Positions 1 to 7,344 of a DNA stretch of 60,573 nucleotides are shown here, in pieces. This DNA comes from Gammaproteobacteria bacterium (GTDB taxonomy: Bacteria; Pseudomonadota; Gammaproteobacteria; Steroidobacterales; Foliamicaceae): contig JAPOTY010000015.1 in the NCBI GenBank assembly GCA_026708965.1, positions 5,001 to 65,573 on the forward strand, in the 5' to 3' direction. Numbering within the stretch: position 1 is the first letter of the stretch; the number at the start of each line of letters is the position of its first letter. A program made the position numbers and the translations under genes. The notes under the pieces are model-generated. The model was not told where the DNA came from. It did no database searches and saw only the letters and a list, made by a program, of their open reading frames with translations.

Positions 1-2
1 TG

Positions 3-128
3 GCCGAACGCGCGAGGGGGAGCGGCCACGAGCCCCCGGCGGCATTGGCAGTGATCACGCTGAACGGCTACGGTTTTACCGACGGCAACGAAGTGGGCAT
101 TATTCCGATCGGCGCGCTAGGCCCCTAA
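3..128 (+). CDS. 3' end of an unidentified gene
   Basis: An open frame enters from the left edge and stops at a TAA at 126-128, giving 41 residues. The last 20 or so (ending in IIPIGALGP) look like ordinary coding sequence, with alternating hydrophobic residues and a YGFTDGNEVG stretch. There is too little to assign a family. The frame is chosen because it is open to the edge; a chance open frame is possible in DNA of this GC content. Confidence 0.3.
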   Translation, partial: AERARGSGHEPPAALAVITLNGYGFTDGNEVGIIPIGALGP

Positions 129-338
129 CTCGAATATCCCGCCAGCATTCCGAGCAGCGGAAAACCCTGCGGAGAAAAAGCGCTTCGCCCCCGCCCCGTC
201 AGCGCGGGAAAAACCCCTCCATCACACCCGGTTCCAGTCCCGCATGTGCTTGAACCAGCACACAGAATCTAAGGAAATGTCTCTGTTTTGTGAAAAGGGG
301 CATTACTAGCCGCTTTGGGCTAAAGAAAATACTTTTGG

Positions 339-356
339 GTATGCTTTTCGGCATAC
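339..356. promoter_or_regulatory. inverted repeat upstream of the ankyrin gene
   Basis: GTATGC and GCATAC form a perfect 6-bp inverted repeat around a TTTTCG centre, ending 19 bases before the ankyrin start codon. The surrounding 60 bases are AT-rich compared with the rest of the window, as expected for a promoter or 5' leader. It could be an operator or a small hairpin in the leader. The 129-338 stretch before it shows no convincing gene. Confidence 0.25.
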
Positions 357-375
357 TGCCAGCGGGAGAGACGCT

Positions 376-1098
376 ATGAGAATCCAAGAGAGCCGAAGGC
401 TTGCACCCTTGGCCATTGCAGCCATGCTGGCTTTGCCGCTGATTGGCACCCACAGTGCAGCCGCGCTCGATCTGCCCGAAGCAAAAAAATGGGAATGCCG
501 GGATTTCGTGGGAAATGACGGAAGGGTCCTTATAACGCTTTGGCATCCGGTTGCGATTCAGCCGGAAGGAAGCGGATACATACGCTTGGAAGATGTAGGA
601 GCCTCTTTTCCTACCGCATTCAGGTTGGACGGACTATCACTGCGCTGGAACTGGGACTTAGGCGAAGATGGCGCTTGGGAGCATTCTTTCGTGATAGAAC
701 CGGACGGGATAGGAAAAACTTATGATTTCTCCGGTGCCGAGGTGGGCGAGAAGGTTTCTGCAAAGGACGTTTACAGGTGCAAGCAAGTCAAGCAAGTATC
801 GAGGAAATCCGCGCTGGAGACAGCAATGCTTGAGGCGGCGTTGAATGGCAGCTGGGCTGGAGTGAAGCTTGCTCTCGAAGCTGGCGCTGATGTGAACGCG
901 AAGAGGGCATCGAGCGGATGGACGGCGCTGATAAGCGCGGCGTTTGGAGGCCATGTGGAGATCGCGAAGCTGCTGCTTGACGCGGACGCAGACGTGAATG
1001 CGAAGGACAAGTACGGACGGACGGCACTGATGTTGGCGGTGAAGTATGAGAAGGCGGATATGGTGAGGCTGCTGAAGGAGGCAGGCGCGAAGGAATAG
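376..1098 (+). CDS. secreted ankyrin-repeat protein
   Basis: 240 residues. The N-terminus is a Sec signal peptide (RR at 10-11 region, then a hydrophobic run, cleavage likely near AAA-LD at about 30-32), so the protein is probably periplasmic or exported. Residues 32-140 are an unrecognised beta-rich-looking domain with a Cys pair (WECRDF and VYRCKQ) that could form a disulfide. Residues 146-240 are three ankyrin repeats, with hallmark GADVNAK, GWTALISAA, GHVEIAKLLL and GRTALMLAV segments. Ankyrin repeats bind proteins; the partner is unknown. GGGAGAG lies just upstream of the ATG and supports this start. It stands alone next to an IS relic, in a region of gene turnover. Confidence 0.85.
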   Translation: MRIQESRRLAPLAIAAMLALPLIGTHSAAALDLPEAKKWECRDFVGNDGRVLITLWHPVAIQPEGSGYIRLEDVGASFPTAFRLDGLSLRWNWDLGEDGAWEHSFVIEPDGIGKTYDFSGAEVGEKVSAKDVYRCKQVKQVSRKSALETAMLEAALNGSWAGVKLALEAGADVNAKRASSGWTALISAAFGGHVEIAKLLLDADADVNAKDKYGRTALMLAVKYEKADMVRLLKEAGAKE

Positions 1099-1297
1099 CG
1101 GGGATCCCGGGGAACACGGGCGCTGATTAGAGGTTAGCTAGATGTTCGGAAGCGTGAGAAACGCGTTCTCCAAACAGCGCAGCAGCTATTCTGCGGCGGA
1201 TAACGTAAATTATTTTTCGCACTTTTCTTAGAGACGGTGGTCTCGGTCTGGCAGAAATGTTGTTTGGCGACAACCACCAGATCATGAGGAGACCACC

Positions 1298-1693
1298 ATG
1301 GAGCAAGATAGCACGAAGGCGTTGGACAAAGTGATTCGGATCGACGAGAGGGAGGCACGTGACCACCTGACGAAGCTGGTTCGGGGCACGGTCGAGGAGA
1401 CTCCGAACGCGCTGCTGGACGAGGGGGAGGGGCTTCATGCAAGCCCCGACCGGATGTGTCGGGCGCAGCGCTACGAGCGTTCTCCGGAGAGGATCGACAC
1501 GCGTGCAGGGCATTACTCGCGCAAGCTGCACACCTAGGCCGGGGAAGTCGAGTTGAAGGTGTCGAAGCTGCGCCGCCAGAAGTTCGGGTCGGCGATCATT
1601 GAGGGCTGCCGCCGCCGGGACATTTCGGTTGATGGTGCAATCGTGCAGATGCACTAGGCCACCGTGTCGGCGCCAAGGGACCGGTCAACGTGA
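1298..1693 (+). pseudogene. IS256-family (Mutator-type) transposase, N-terminal relic
   Basis: The reading frame from the ATG at 1298 matches the start of one IS256 subgroup: an acidic helical N-terminus, then YERSPERIDTRAGHY, KLHT, GEVELKVSKLRRQ and AIIEGCRRR. It is interrupted by in-frame TAG codons at 1535 and 1655 and ends at a TGA at 1691. Only about 130 of the usual roughly 400 residues remain, and the catalytic DDE part is absent. The homology continues through the first two stops, so these are decay and not a true end. It marks a former insertion at the edge of the accessory region. No clear terminal repeats were found. Confidence 0.75.
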
Positions 1694-1730
1694 TTCCAAA
1701 CTCCTCTCAGGTATGGAATGCCCGCCCCTT

Positions 1731-2042
1731 CTATCGGAAGCGGTCCCATAGGAAGCTAAGCGCCTGCCTCAATGCCGCATCAACAGAATCTGCGGTAAGG
1801 ATGGCTGGAATGTCGTATGCAACCCAAGCGTTGCCGATCATACCGCCAGAAGGCTGAGGCGGCTTCCACCGCACGTAGGCGCGCACTTCGTACGTTGGCA
1901 TATCTCCATGATGGCTCACCATGGCTTCCAACCTTATCGGTGATGGCGCGCTCTGATTTTTGAGCCAAACCTCAATTACTTTCTCAACGGAGTAAAGCTC
2001 CGAGCAAAATGTCTTTGCCACCTCAGCTAGGTATGAGTTCAT
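1731..2042 (-). CDS. hypothetical protein
   Basis: 103 residues starting at MNSYLAEVAK. This start is preferred over an in-frame ATG at 2156 because GGGGAGG lies nine bases upstream of it. The protein is a mixed alpha/beta sequence with a YEVRAYVRWKPP segment and a C-terminal amphipathic helix (DAALRQALSFLWDRF). There is no signal peptide or membrane segment. I do not recognise the family. It lies between the transposase relic and the tyrS fragment, so it belongs to the decaying accessory block and may itself be a remnant. Its base composition is more AT-rich than the housekeeping genes in the window. Confidence 0.5.
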   Translation of the reverse strand: MNSYLAEVAKTFCSELYSVEKVIEVWLKNQSAPSPIRLEAMVSHHGDMPTYEVRAYVRWKPPQPSGGMIGNAWVAYDIPAILTADSVDAALRQALSFLWDRFR

Positions 2043-2300
2043 TGGGATCGCCCTCCCCTTTAGGTGCCGCCGGTGTGTTTCAATGCGGGGATTATATATT
2101 TTGAGGGGCCCAAGCTTATGCTCAAAAGGGAAGGATATGCTGGCGAGTTCAGGCACATGTGGGACTGGGGGCGGGGGTGACTGAGTCGTTGCTTGTGCCT
2201 CGCCAAGGGTGTCGGCCTCGGCTCCAGGACTAGGCCGCCCTCGAAATCACGAGAGCAGCGCCGACAAACGCTGCTCTTCTGATTGGAAGCGGCGCGCAAA

Positions 2301-2433
2301 CACCCGATGCGCCTGTTCCGCATAGGTCGCTGCACTCTCTTTGAGCTTTTGCTGTGTCAGCGTAGGCCGCGCCTTGATGCACCCTGAAGGATCGCCAATC
2401 ATCCCTGTGAAATCGCCGATCAGGGAAATGACC
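2301..2433 (-). pseudogene. tyrS: internal fragment of a second tyrosyl-tRNA synthetase gene
   Basis: Translation of the minus strand gives [17 protein letters not shown], then [25 protein letters not shown]. This aligns without gaps to residues about 68-111 of the intact TyrS encoded at 6105-7331. The DNA is clearly related but has many silent differences, so this is a diverged copy and not a recent duplication. Similarity stops abruptly on both sides; the flanking open frame is chance. A second fragment matching the start of tyrS lies at 4793-4891 on the same strand, suggesting both belonged to one gene later interrupted. Confidence 0.8.
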
Positions 2434-2664
2434 CAAGGATAGCTTCTCCAATACAGAAATGAGCCTGATGCGAGATTTGACTTGAGGGAAGCCAGCGGGT
2501 ACAAAGCGGGAACAATGCACCCTAGCGTCCTGCGGCCCTCTACCAAGGTGTCGTAGCATGGTAGGGGAACATTTTGCGATGCGCCGGACAGCAGCTTCGT
2601 TGTTCGGCGCATGCCTTTTCCAGACCAGCGTAAACAAAGGCTGTGGACATGAAGGAACAGGTTT

Positions 2665-3020
2665 ATGGCTAGGTTGGCGATGTTCGTCGATGGCGGCTAC
2701 ATGGCGAAAGTGGGTGCCACATCCCACACTTGGATTGATATTGGCAAGCTCTCCAATGAAATCCGCGAGCGGCTTGGGGCGGCAAATTTCGAGCCGTTGG
2801 ATATTGTCCGCACGTACTACTAAGACTGCCTGCCTTACCAGAGCAATCCTGCCACGCCCGACGAGGCGAATCGCACGCTTGATGCAGGGCCCCCAAGGAA
2901 TTCATGGCCCTCCGAACAGCATTCGATGCCATCGAGAATTTGAAGTAACCGAAGATCGCTTGGGCGCTCAGCGCGGCAGCCATCGAAGCAACTGTCGCCA
3001 TCGCCGTTCGCTTGCAAGAG
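2665..3020 (+). pseudogene. NYN-domain (LabA/DUF88-like) ribonuclease, inactivated
   Basis: From the ATG at 2665 (GAAGGAACAG just upstream) the frame reads [15 protein letters not shown], typical of the first strand of LabA-like NYN domains with its catalytic Asp. It continues to IVRTYY, a TAA where family members have Tyr, then DCLPYQSNPATP, the next conserved block. After that the similarity hops frame at least twice: FMALRTAFDAIENF in one frame and EFEVTEDRLG in another. The second half of the domain is gone. In this family NYN proteins are metal-dependent RNases often found in defence regions. The gene is convergent with the DUF4276 gene, whose stop lies at 3040. Confidence 0.7.
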
Positions 3021-3039
3021 GAAGCTCGCAAGCTGAATT

Positions 3040-3678
3040 TCATTTCCCGAGCGATTCCAAGGCGCGCACCCAAGCGCAGAATCGAGGGCATTCGGCGAGC
3101 AGGCGGTCCATGCCCGTGGCCTGAGCCACAAGGGTGCCATCCCGCACCTTCTGGTAGCCGGGAATTTGCCGCTTGATCCTCTTGCTCGGCGCGGTGCTTG
3201 CGTTGTCGTTGATATCCTCCGGCGTGGAAAATTCGCAACGAACTCGACGAAGCCCATCAACGGCATCCGCAGTGGCATTGATGGATCTCGCGAATGCATC
3301 GACATCCGAGAACAAGAGGCCTTCAAACTCGTGCCTCTGAACGTATGGAAGCACTCTGTCCTCTCGCCAATTTGAGGCAAGCCGATCTTTTAGGGCGTTG
3401 CCAATCTCCCGCTCCAGTTCCTCACTCGATTTCTCGCCTTTACCGCGAAAACCGTAGAAATCCACGAGCGAACTCACGGCATCGAAGTTAGGGAACAATC
3501 GGGCCATGTCCCCCGCCAGCCGCTGCGTCGAGACGTTGCCGCCCTGCGGGCCACGCCTGCCTGCGCCCAGCACAATCGGAGTGGGGTCAACCTCTCTTTC
3601 CCGGAGATGGACCGCCAGAACTTTCCTGATAAATTCCTCTTCGGTTTGCCCTTCCACCGATATTGCGATCCGCATCAC
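3040..3678 (-). CDS. DUF4276 family protein, partner of the AAA ATPase
   Basis: 212 residues, the usual length of DUF4276 (about 200-220). The family signature is at the N-terminus: RIAISVEGQTEEEFIRKVL, with the acidic EGQTEE resembling the Glu of TOPRIM-like metal sites, and PYVQRHEFEGLLFSD in the middle. DUF4276 genes usually follow an AAA-type ATPase gene, as here, where the ATG overlaps the ATPase stop by four bases (ATGA). That arrangement implies one mRNA, coupled translation and a shared function. By analogy with ATPase/TOPRIM pairs such as OLD, Gabija and PARIS, this could be the nuclease or effector half of an anti-phage module. That is inference; the family has no assigned activity that I know of. 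Confidence 0.85.
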   Translation of the reverse strand: MMRIAISVEGQTEEEFIRKVLAVHLREREVDPTPIVLGAGRRGPQGGNVSTQRLAGDMARLFPNFDAVSSLVDFYGFRGKGEKSSEELEREIGNALKDRLASNWREDRVLPYVQRHEFEGLLFSDVDAFARSINATADAVDGLRRVRCEFSTPEDINDNASTAPSKRIKRQIPGYQKVRDGTLVAQATGMDRLLAECPRFCAWVRALESLGK

Positions 3679-4790
3679 GGGCGACCGCCCAGCAAGTTCT
3701 TTTGCCAGAGCTCGCCTGCGGTGAAACTGTCATCGCCTTCCAGCCAGTTGCGATAATCGTCGCGCTCAAGCTGCCTCAATTCGGTGCGTCCCTCGCGCAT
3801 CTCCAGCACCAGAATCTCATCCAGACTGAATGAATCCACAAACAACGGCGACTGCGTAGCCACAATAACTTGCCGCTCCTCCGCCACCGACTTGACCATG
3901 CTGCCTATCAGATTCACGGCGGCGGGATGCAGACCGAGCTCCGGTTCGTCCAAGAGCACCACGCCGCCCAACATCTCCGGGGGCAGATTAAGTAGCGTTA
4001 CAAGCGCGAAAAACCGCAGCGAACCATCGGAAGTGAGGTGGGCGCCGAAAGTCTTTTCCGTCCATTTGGCCTTCCAGCGCAATGAGACCTTCCCATAACT
4101 TTCCTCTATCGCAAACCGGTCGAACATCGGCAAGACGCGATTGATCTGATTGCAGATCAGTTCATACCGCTTGATATCCTCCTGCTCCAATCGATGCAGC
4201 ACCGCAGCCAAATTCCCGCCGTCCGAACGCAAAAAGTTGCTATCGTCCGCGTCCCATCTTTTGTTGAAGTTGGAGAAATCGGACGTATTGTGAAACTGAT
4301 ACACAGCGCAGTTGTTAAGCAAGCTGACGATTACATTCGCCGTCGTGACAGTGTCGCGCTCTTCAAGGATATTTGCTTCGGTATGCGAACTTCCCAGATA
4401 TTTCCAAGAGGCCTCTGTTCCCAAGCCAGCCTTGCTGAAACGATACTTCTCGTCGGTGAAAACAAACCGATCCGGATGGGCATAAGCGAGAGTGAAGCGA
4501 TATTCGTTCAAACCCGACTCTGTTCGCATGCCTAATCCCGCGTCAATGACCGAGGTGCGCTTGCTGCCGCCAAACAACTGATCGTCCGCGCCCCCTTGTT
4601 TATGAATAAATTCCTGAAGCTTGCGGGATCTGAGCATCCAGCTCAACAGATCGAAAAAGCGCATGAAATTGGACTTGCCCGAACCGTTGGCGCCAATCAT
4701 GACGGCGGCGTTGGGTAGTTGCTCAAGCTTGATGTCCGCCAAGGACCGAAAGCCTTTGATGCGGATAGACTCGATTTTCGGATAGCTCAT
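3675..4790 (-). CDS. AAA family ATPase (AAA_21/OLD-like), probable defence sensor
   Basis: 371 residues of the ABC/SMC-type AAA class. Residues 7-17 carry the usual IESIRIKGFRSL opening, Walker A is GANGSGKSN at about 33-41, Walker B is VVLLDEPELGLHP near 285, and the switch/H-loop is VIVATQSP near 316. The TSDGSLRFFALV block is the signature-like motif. There is no transmembrane segment, so it is cytoplasmic. The ATG overlaps the TGA of a 33-codon upstream ORF (TGATG), so it may be translated by re-initiation. It is coupled to the DUF4276 gene downstream. Two-gene ATPase plus small partner modules are common in defence islands, and the neighbourhood (IS relic, NYN pseudogene) fits that. Confidence 0.9.
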   Translation of the reverse strand: MSYPKIESIRIKGFRSLADIKLEQLPNAAVMIGANGSGKSNFMRFFDLLSWMLRSRKLQEFIHKQGGADDQLFGGSKRTSVIDAGLGMRTESGLNEYRFTLAYAHPDRFVFTDEKYRFSKAGLGTEASWKYLGSSHTEANILEERDTVTTANVIVSLLNNCAVYQFHNTSDFSNFNKRWDADDSNFLRSDGGNLAAVLHRLEQEDIKRYELICNQINRVLPMFDRFAIEESYGKVSLRWKAKWTEKTFGAHLTSDGSLRFFALVTLLNLPPEMLGGVVLLDEPELGLHPAAVNLIGSMVKSVAEERQVIVATQSPLFVDSFSLDEILVLEMREGRTELRQLERDDYRNWLEGDDSFTAGELWQKNLLGGRP

Positions 4791-4891
4791 CAGTGCCCTT
4801 CCGTTTCGTGCAAACGCAGCGCGCTATCGCCGCCGCGCCGGGGCAACGATGGCGGGCGGCGTTCCCGCAACTGCTGCTCAGGCGCGCTCAT
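4790..4891 (-). pseudogene. tyrS: 5' fragment of the second tyrS, now a 33-codon leader ORF
   Basis: The ORF begins MSAPEQQLRERR, against MNSPEQQLRELRR in the intact TyrS at 7331. Most codons agree at DNA level over the first 12. A weaker match follows (LPRRGGD against LRRGAVD), separated by about seven extra codons. The ORF then drifts and ends in a TGA that overlaps the ATPase start codon by one base. It is most simply the beginning of the same broken tyrS copy whose middle survives at 2301-2433. As it stands it may act as a leader that feeds ribosomes to the ATPase gene. Confidence 0.65.
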
Positions 4892-4982
4892 GGCGCGAGA
4901 ATAAACGAAATTCTGCAAAAGCGGGACATGCGCGGCGCTTTCTGCTATTTTCCACTCCCCCTTCATCCAAAGCCCAAAAGCT

Positions 4983-5906
4983 ATGCCAGTGAGCAAGCAT
5001 CGATCAAAGAGCGGAGGCAAGAAGAGCAAGGCGGCCGCACGGGAAAAGCGCAAGCCTTCCTCCGCAAGCTCGCCGTCGGCACCCGACCGCCAAACAACGG
5101 AAGCGGCCATAGCCGCGCTCTCCGCCGCCGCCCCGCGCGACGAGCCTAAAGACGCGCTTCACCAAGCCCAGGAACTGATATACGACGCCTGGGAAACGCC
5201 AAGGGCCGCGCAACGCATCCGATTGGCAAAGCGCGCGCTCAAGATTTCGGACCTGTGCGCCGATGCTCATTGCCTGCTGGCCGACGACGAGGCCAAAACA
5301 TTGGTTGAAGCGCGCGGGCATTACGAGCGCGCCCTCGCTGCCGGAGAGAAGGCGGCGGGGCCGCAAGCCTTCAAAAACGATGCGGGGCACTTCTGGGGAA
5401 TACTTGACACCCGGCCATACATGCGCGCCCGCATGGCTCTTGCCGATTGCCTGTGGCAATGCGGCGAGCGCGCCGCCGCCATTGAGCACCTGCAAGACAT
5501 GCTGCGGCTCAATCCGAACGACAATCAGGGCGTCCGCGACCCGCTCGCAGCATGGCTGTTGAGTGTGCGCGACCACGACGCGGCGGAGAAATTATTGAAA
5601 GCCTATGATGGCGACTACTCCGCCTGCTGGCATTACTCCGTCACTCTTTTAGCGTTTCGGAAAGGCGACGAAATCGGCTCGCGCCGGTGTCTGAAGAAGG
5701 CTTGGGAATTCAACCCGCATGTCCCGGCATTCCTGATCGGGACAGTCGCGATACCCCCCGACTCGCCAGGCTACTACTCGCTAAGATCGCCGGACGAAGC
5801 GCTCCTTTACGCACAGGAGCACCGGGAAAACTGGGCTTCCACCGAAGGCGCCCTGCCGTGGCTGGCCGAGTCCATCCGAACGCTGCCGCCGCCCGAGAAA
5901 GATTGA
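4983..5906 (+). CDS. ST7-like tetratricopeptide protein
   Basis: 307 residues. The first 40 are a basic, low-complexity tail rich in Lys, Ser and Ala. The rest is helical and TPR-like: LAKRALKISDLCADAHCLLA, an ARGHYERALAAGE helix pair, then the characteristic ALADCLWQCGERAAAIEHL and LRLNPNDNQGVRDPLAAWLL block seen in bacterial relatives of eukaryotic ST7. The C-terminus contains the family FNPHVPAFLIG and YYSLRSPDEALLYA segments. No signal peptide is evident. Function is unknown; TPR folds mediate protein contacts. It stands alone on the plus strand between the defence module and tyrS. The start codon has only a weak ribosome site, so the exact start is uncertain. Confidence 0.8.
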   Translation: MPVSKHRSKSGGKKSKAAAREKRKPSSASSPSAPDRQTTEAAIAALSAAAPRDEPKDALHQAQELIYDAWETPRAAQRIRLAKRALKISDLCADAHCLLADDEAKTLVEARGHYERALAAGEKAAGPQAFKNDAGHFWGILDTRPYMRARMALADCLWQCGERAAAIEHLQDMLRLNPNDNQGVRDPLAAWLLSVRDHDAAEKLLKAYDGDYSACWHYSVTLLAFRKGDEIGSRRCLKKAWEFNPHVPAFLIGTVAIPPDSPGYYSLRSPDEALLYAQEHRENWASTEGALPWLAESIRTLPPPEKD

Positions 5907-6086
5907 GCGCTAGCGCAGCGGCCAACTTGGCAGGACTACGACCGTTGCCAATCATTAACATTGCATATTAGGCACAAAATGCCGAATTTACAATGTCAAA
6001 CCAGTCTTTTTACAAAGCGGGGACAAGCGTTTTGCGGGCGCGAGAGTGTGCCGCCCGGGCGTCAAAAGATATTGCGAAGGCTTAGC

Positions 6087-6105
6087 GCCGGTGCAATGCA
6101 CCGGC
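6087..6105. terminator. hairpin abutting the tyrS stop codon
   Basis: GCCGGTGCA and TGCACCGGC form a perfect 9-bp inverted repeat with a one-base centre, overlapping the final bases of tyrS. In RNA it would form a strong stem, but no U-run follows on the minus strand, so if it terminates it is not a classic intrinsic terminator. The 5907-6086 stretch contains nothing else recognisable. Confidence 0.4.
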
Positions 6106-7331
6106 TATTCGCCGGTCGCAGTCGATGGAGCGTCCTCGATCATCACGCGCACAAAGCGCCGCTTGCCCACTTGGAGCACCCAGGCGCTTTCCGGCGGCAG
6201 CGTCAGGGCGCGGTCGGTCACGCGCTTGCCGTCCACGCGCACGGCGCCCTGCGCAATGAGGCGCATGGCCTCAGCATTCGTTTTTGCAAGTCCGGCGCGG
6301 CGTATCAGTTCGCCGAGCGGCACGCCTGAGTCGGCGCCCGCGATCGTGACTACAGGCATATCGTCAGGCGCTTGCCCATGCCGGTGGCGCCGGGAAAAAT
6401 TCCGGGCCGCCTGTTGCGCTGCCTCGTCGCCGTGAAAGCGCGCCGTGAGTTCGTGCGCCAGCGACATCTTCGCGTCGCGCGGATTGCCGCCGAGCTCCAC
6501 GCCGGAGCGCAATTCGTCCAGTTCGGCTTGCGTGCGAAGGCTTAGAAGGTCCAGGTAGCGCCACATCAACTGATCGGACACCGACATCAGTTTTCCGTAC
6601 ATCTCCCCGGGCGGGTCCATGATGGCGATATGGTTGCCGAGCGACTTCGACATCTTCTGAACGCCGTCGGTGCCTTCCAGCAGCGGCAAAGTCAGAACAA
6701 TCTGCGAAGGCTGCCCGTGCTCGGCCTGGATTTGCCGGCCGAGCAGCAGATTGAAGGTCTGGTCAGTGCCGCCAAGCTCCACGTCGGCCTCTAGCGCCAC
6801 CGAGTCGTAGCCCTGGGCGATCGGATACATGAACTCGTGCAGGCCGATCGGGTTGCCCTCGCCGAAACGCTTCTTGAAATCGTCGCGCTCCAGCATGCGC
6901 GCCAAGGTGCGCTTGCCCGCCAGCCGCACCAGATCGGCCGCGCCGAGGCGGTTCATCCAGGCCGAGTTGAACTCCACGCGCGTCAGTTCGGGATCAAGCA
7001 CCCGATGCACCTGTTCGGCGTAGGTGGCGGCATTCTCCTTGAGCTTGCCTTCGGTCAGCGTGGGACGCGCCTTGCTGCGCCCCGAAGGATCCCCGATCAT
7101 CCCGGTGAAATCGCCGATCAGGAAGATCACTTCGTGGCCGAAATCCTGGAACTGGCGCATCTTGGTAAGAATCACCACATGCCCCAAATGCAGATCCGGC
7201 GCCGTTGGATCGAATCCGCACTTCACCCGCAGCGGCCGCCCGGCGCCCAGCCGCTCCAGCAGTTCCTCCTCGCGCACCAAGTCCACCGCGCCCCGGCGCA
7301 ACTCCCGCAATTGCTGTTCAGGCGAATTCAT
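6105..7331 (-). CDS. tyrS: tyrosyl-tRNA synthetase
   Basis: 408 residues. TyrS charges tRNA-Tyr with tyrosine in the cytoplasm. The class I signatures are present: PDLHLGH (HIGH motif) at 46-51 and KMSKSLGNH (KMSKS loop) at about 230, with [12 protein letters not shown] between. The C-terminal S4 RNA-binding domain occupies roughly residues 345-400 (LAKTNAEAMRLIAQGAVRVDGKRV). Length and layout match the TyrZ-like bacterial form found in Pseudomonas. The start lies 13 bases after the stop of the DUF885 gene, so it could be co-transcribed with it. This is the functional copy; fragments of a diverged second copy lie at 2301-2433 and 4790-4891. Confidence 0.97.
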   Translation of the reverse strand: MNSPEQQLRELRRGAVDLVREEELLERLGAGRPLRVKCGFDPTAPDLHLGHVVILTKMRQFQDFGHEVIFLIGDFTGMIGDPSGRSKARPTLTEGKLKENAATYAEQVHRVLDPELTRVEFNSAWMNRLGAADLVRLAGKRTLARMLERDDFKKRFGEGNPIGLHEFMYPIAQGYDSVALEADVELGGTDQTFNLLLGRQIQAEHGQPSQIVLTLPLLEGTDGVQKMSKSLGNHIAIMDPPGEMYGKLMSVSDQLMWRYLDLLSLRTQAELDELRSGVELGGNPRDAKMSLAHELTARFHGDEAAQQAARNFSRRHRHGQAPDDMPVVTIAGADSGVPLGELIRRAGLAKTNAEAMRLIAQGAVRVDGKRVTDRALTLPPESAWVLQVGKRRFVRVMIEDAPSTATGE

Positions 7332-7344
7332 GGGCGGCAGGGGA

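Noticed and set aside
2558..3124. 188-codon open frame on the plus strand over the NYN region
   Set aside because: Only a short part matches NYN sequence, through a frameshift. The true frame begins at 2665 and is broken.
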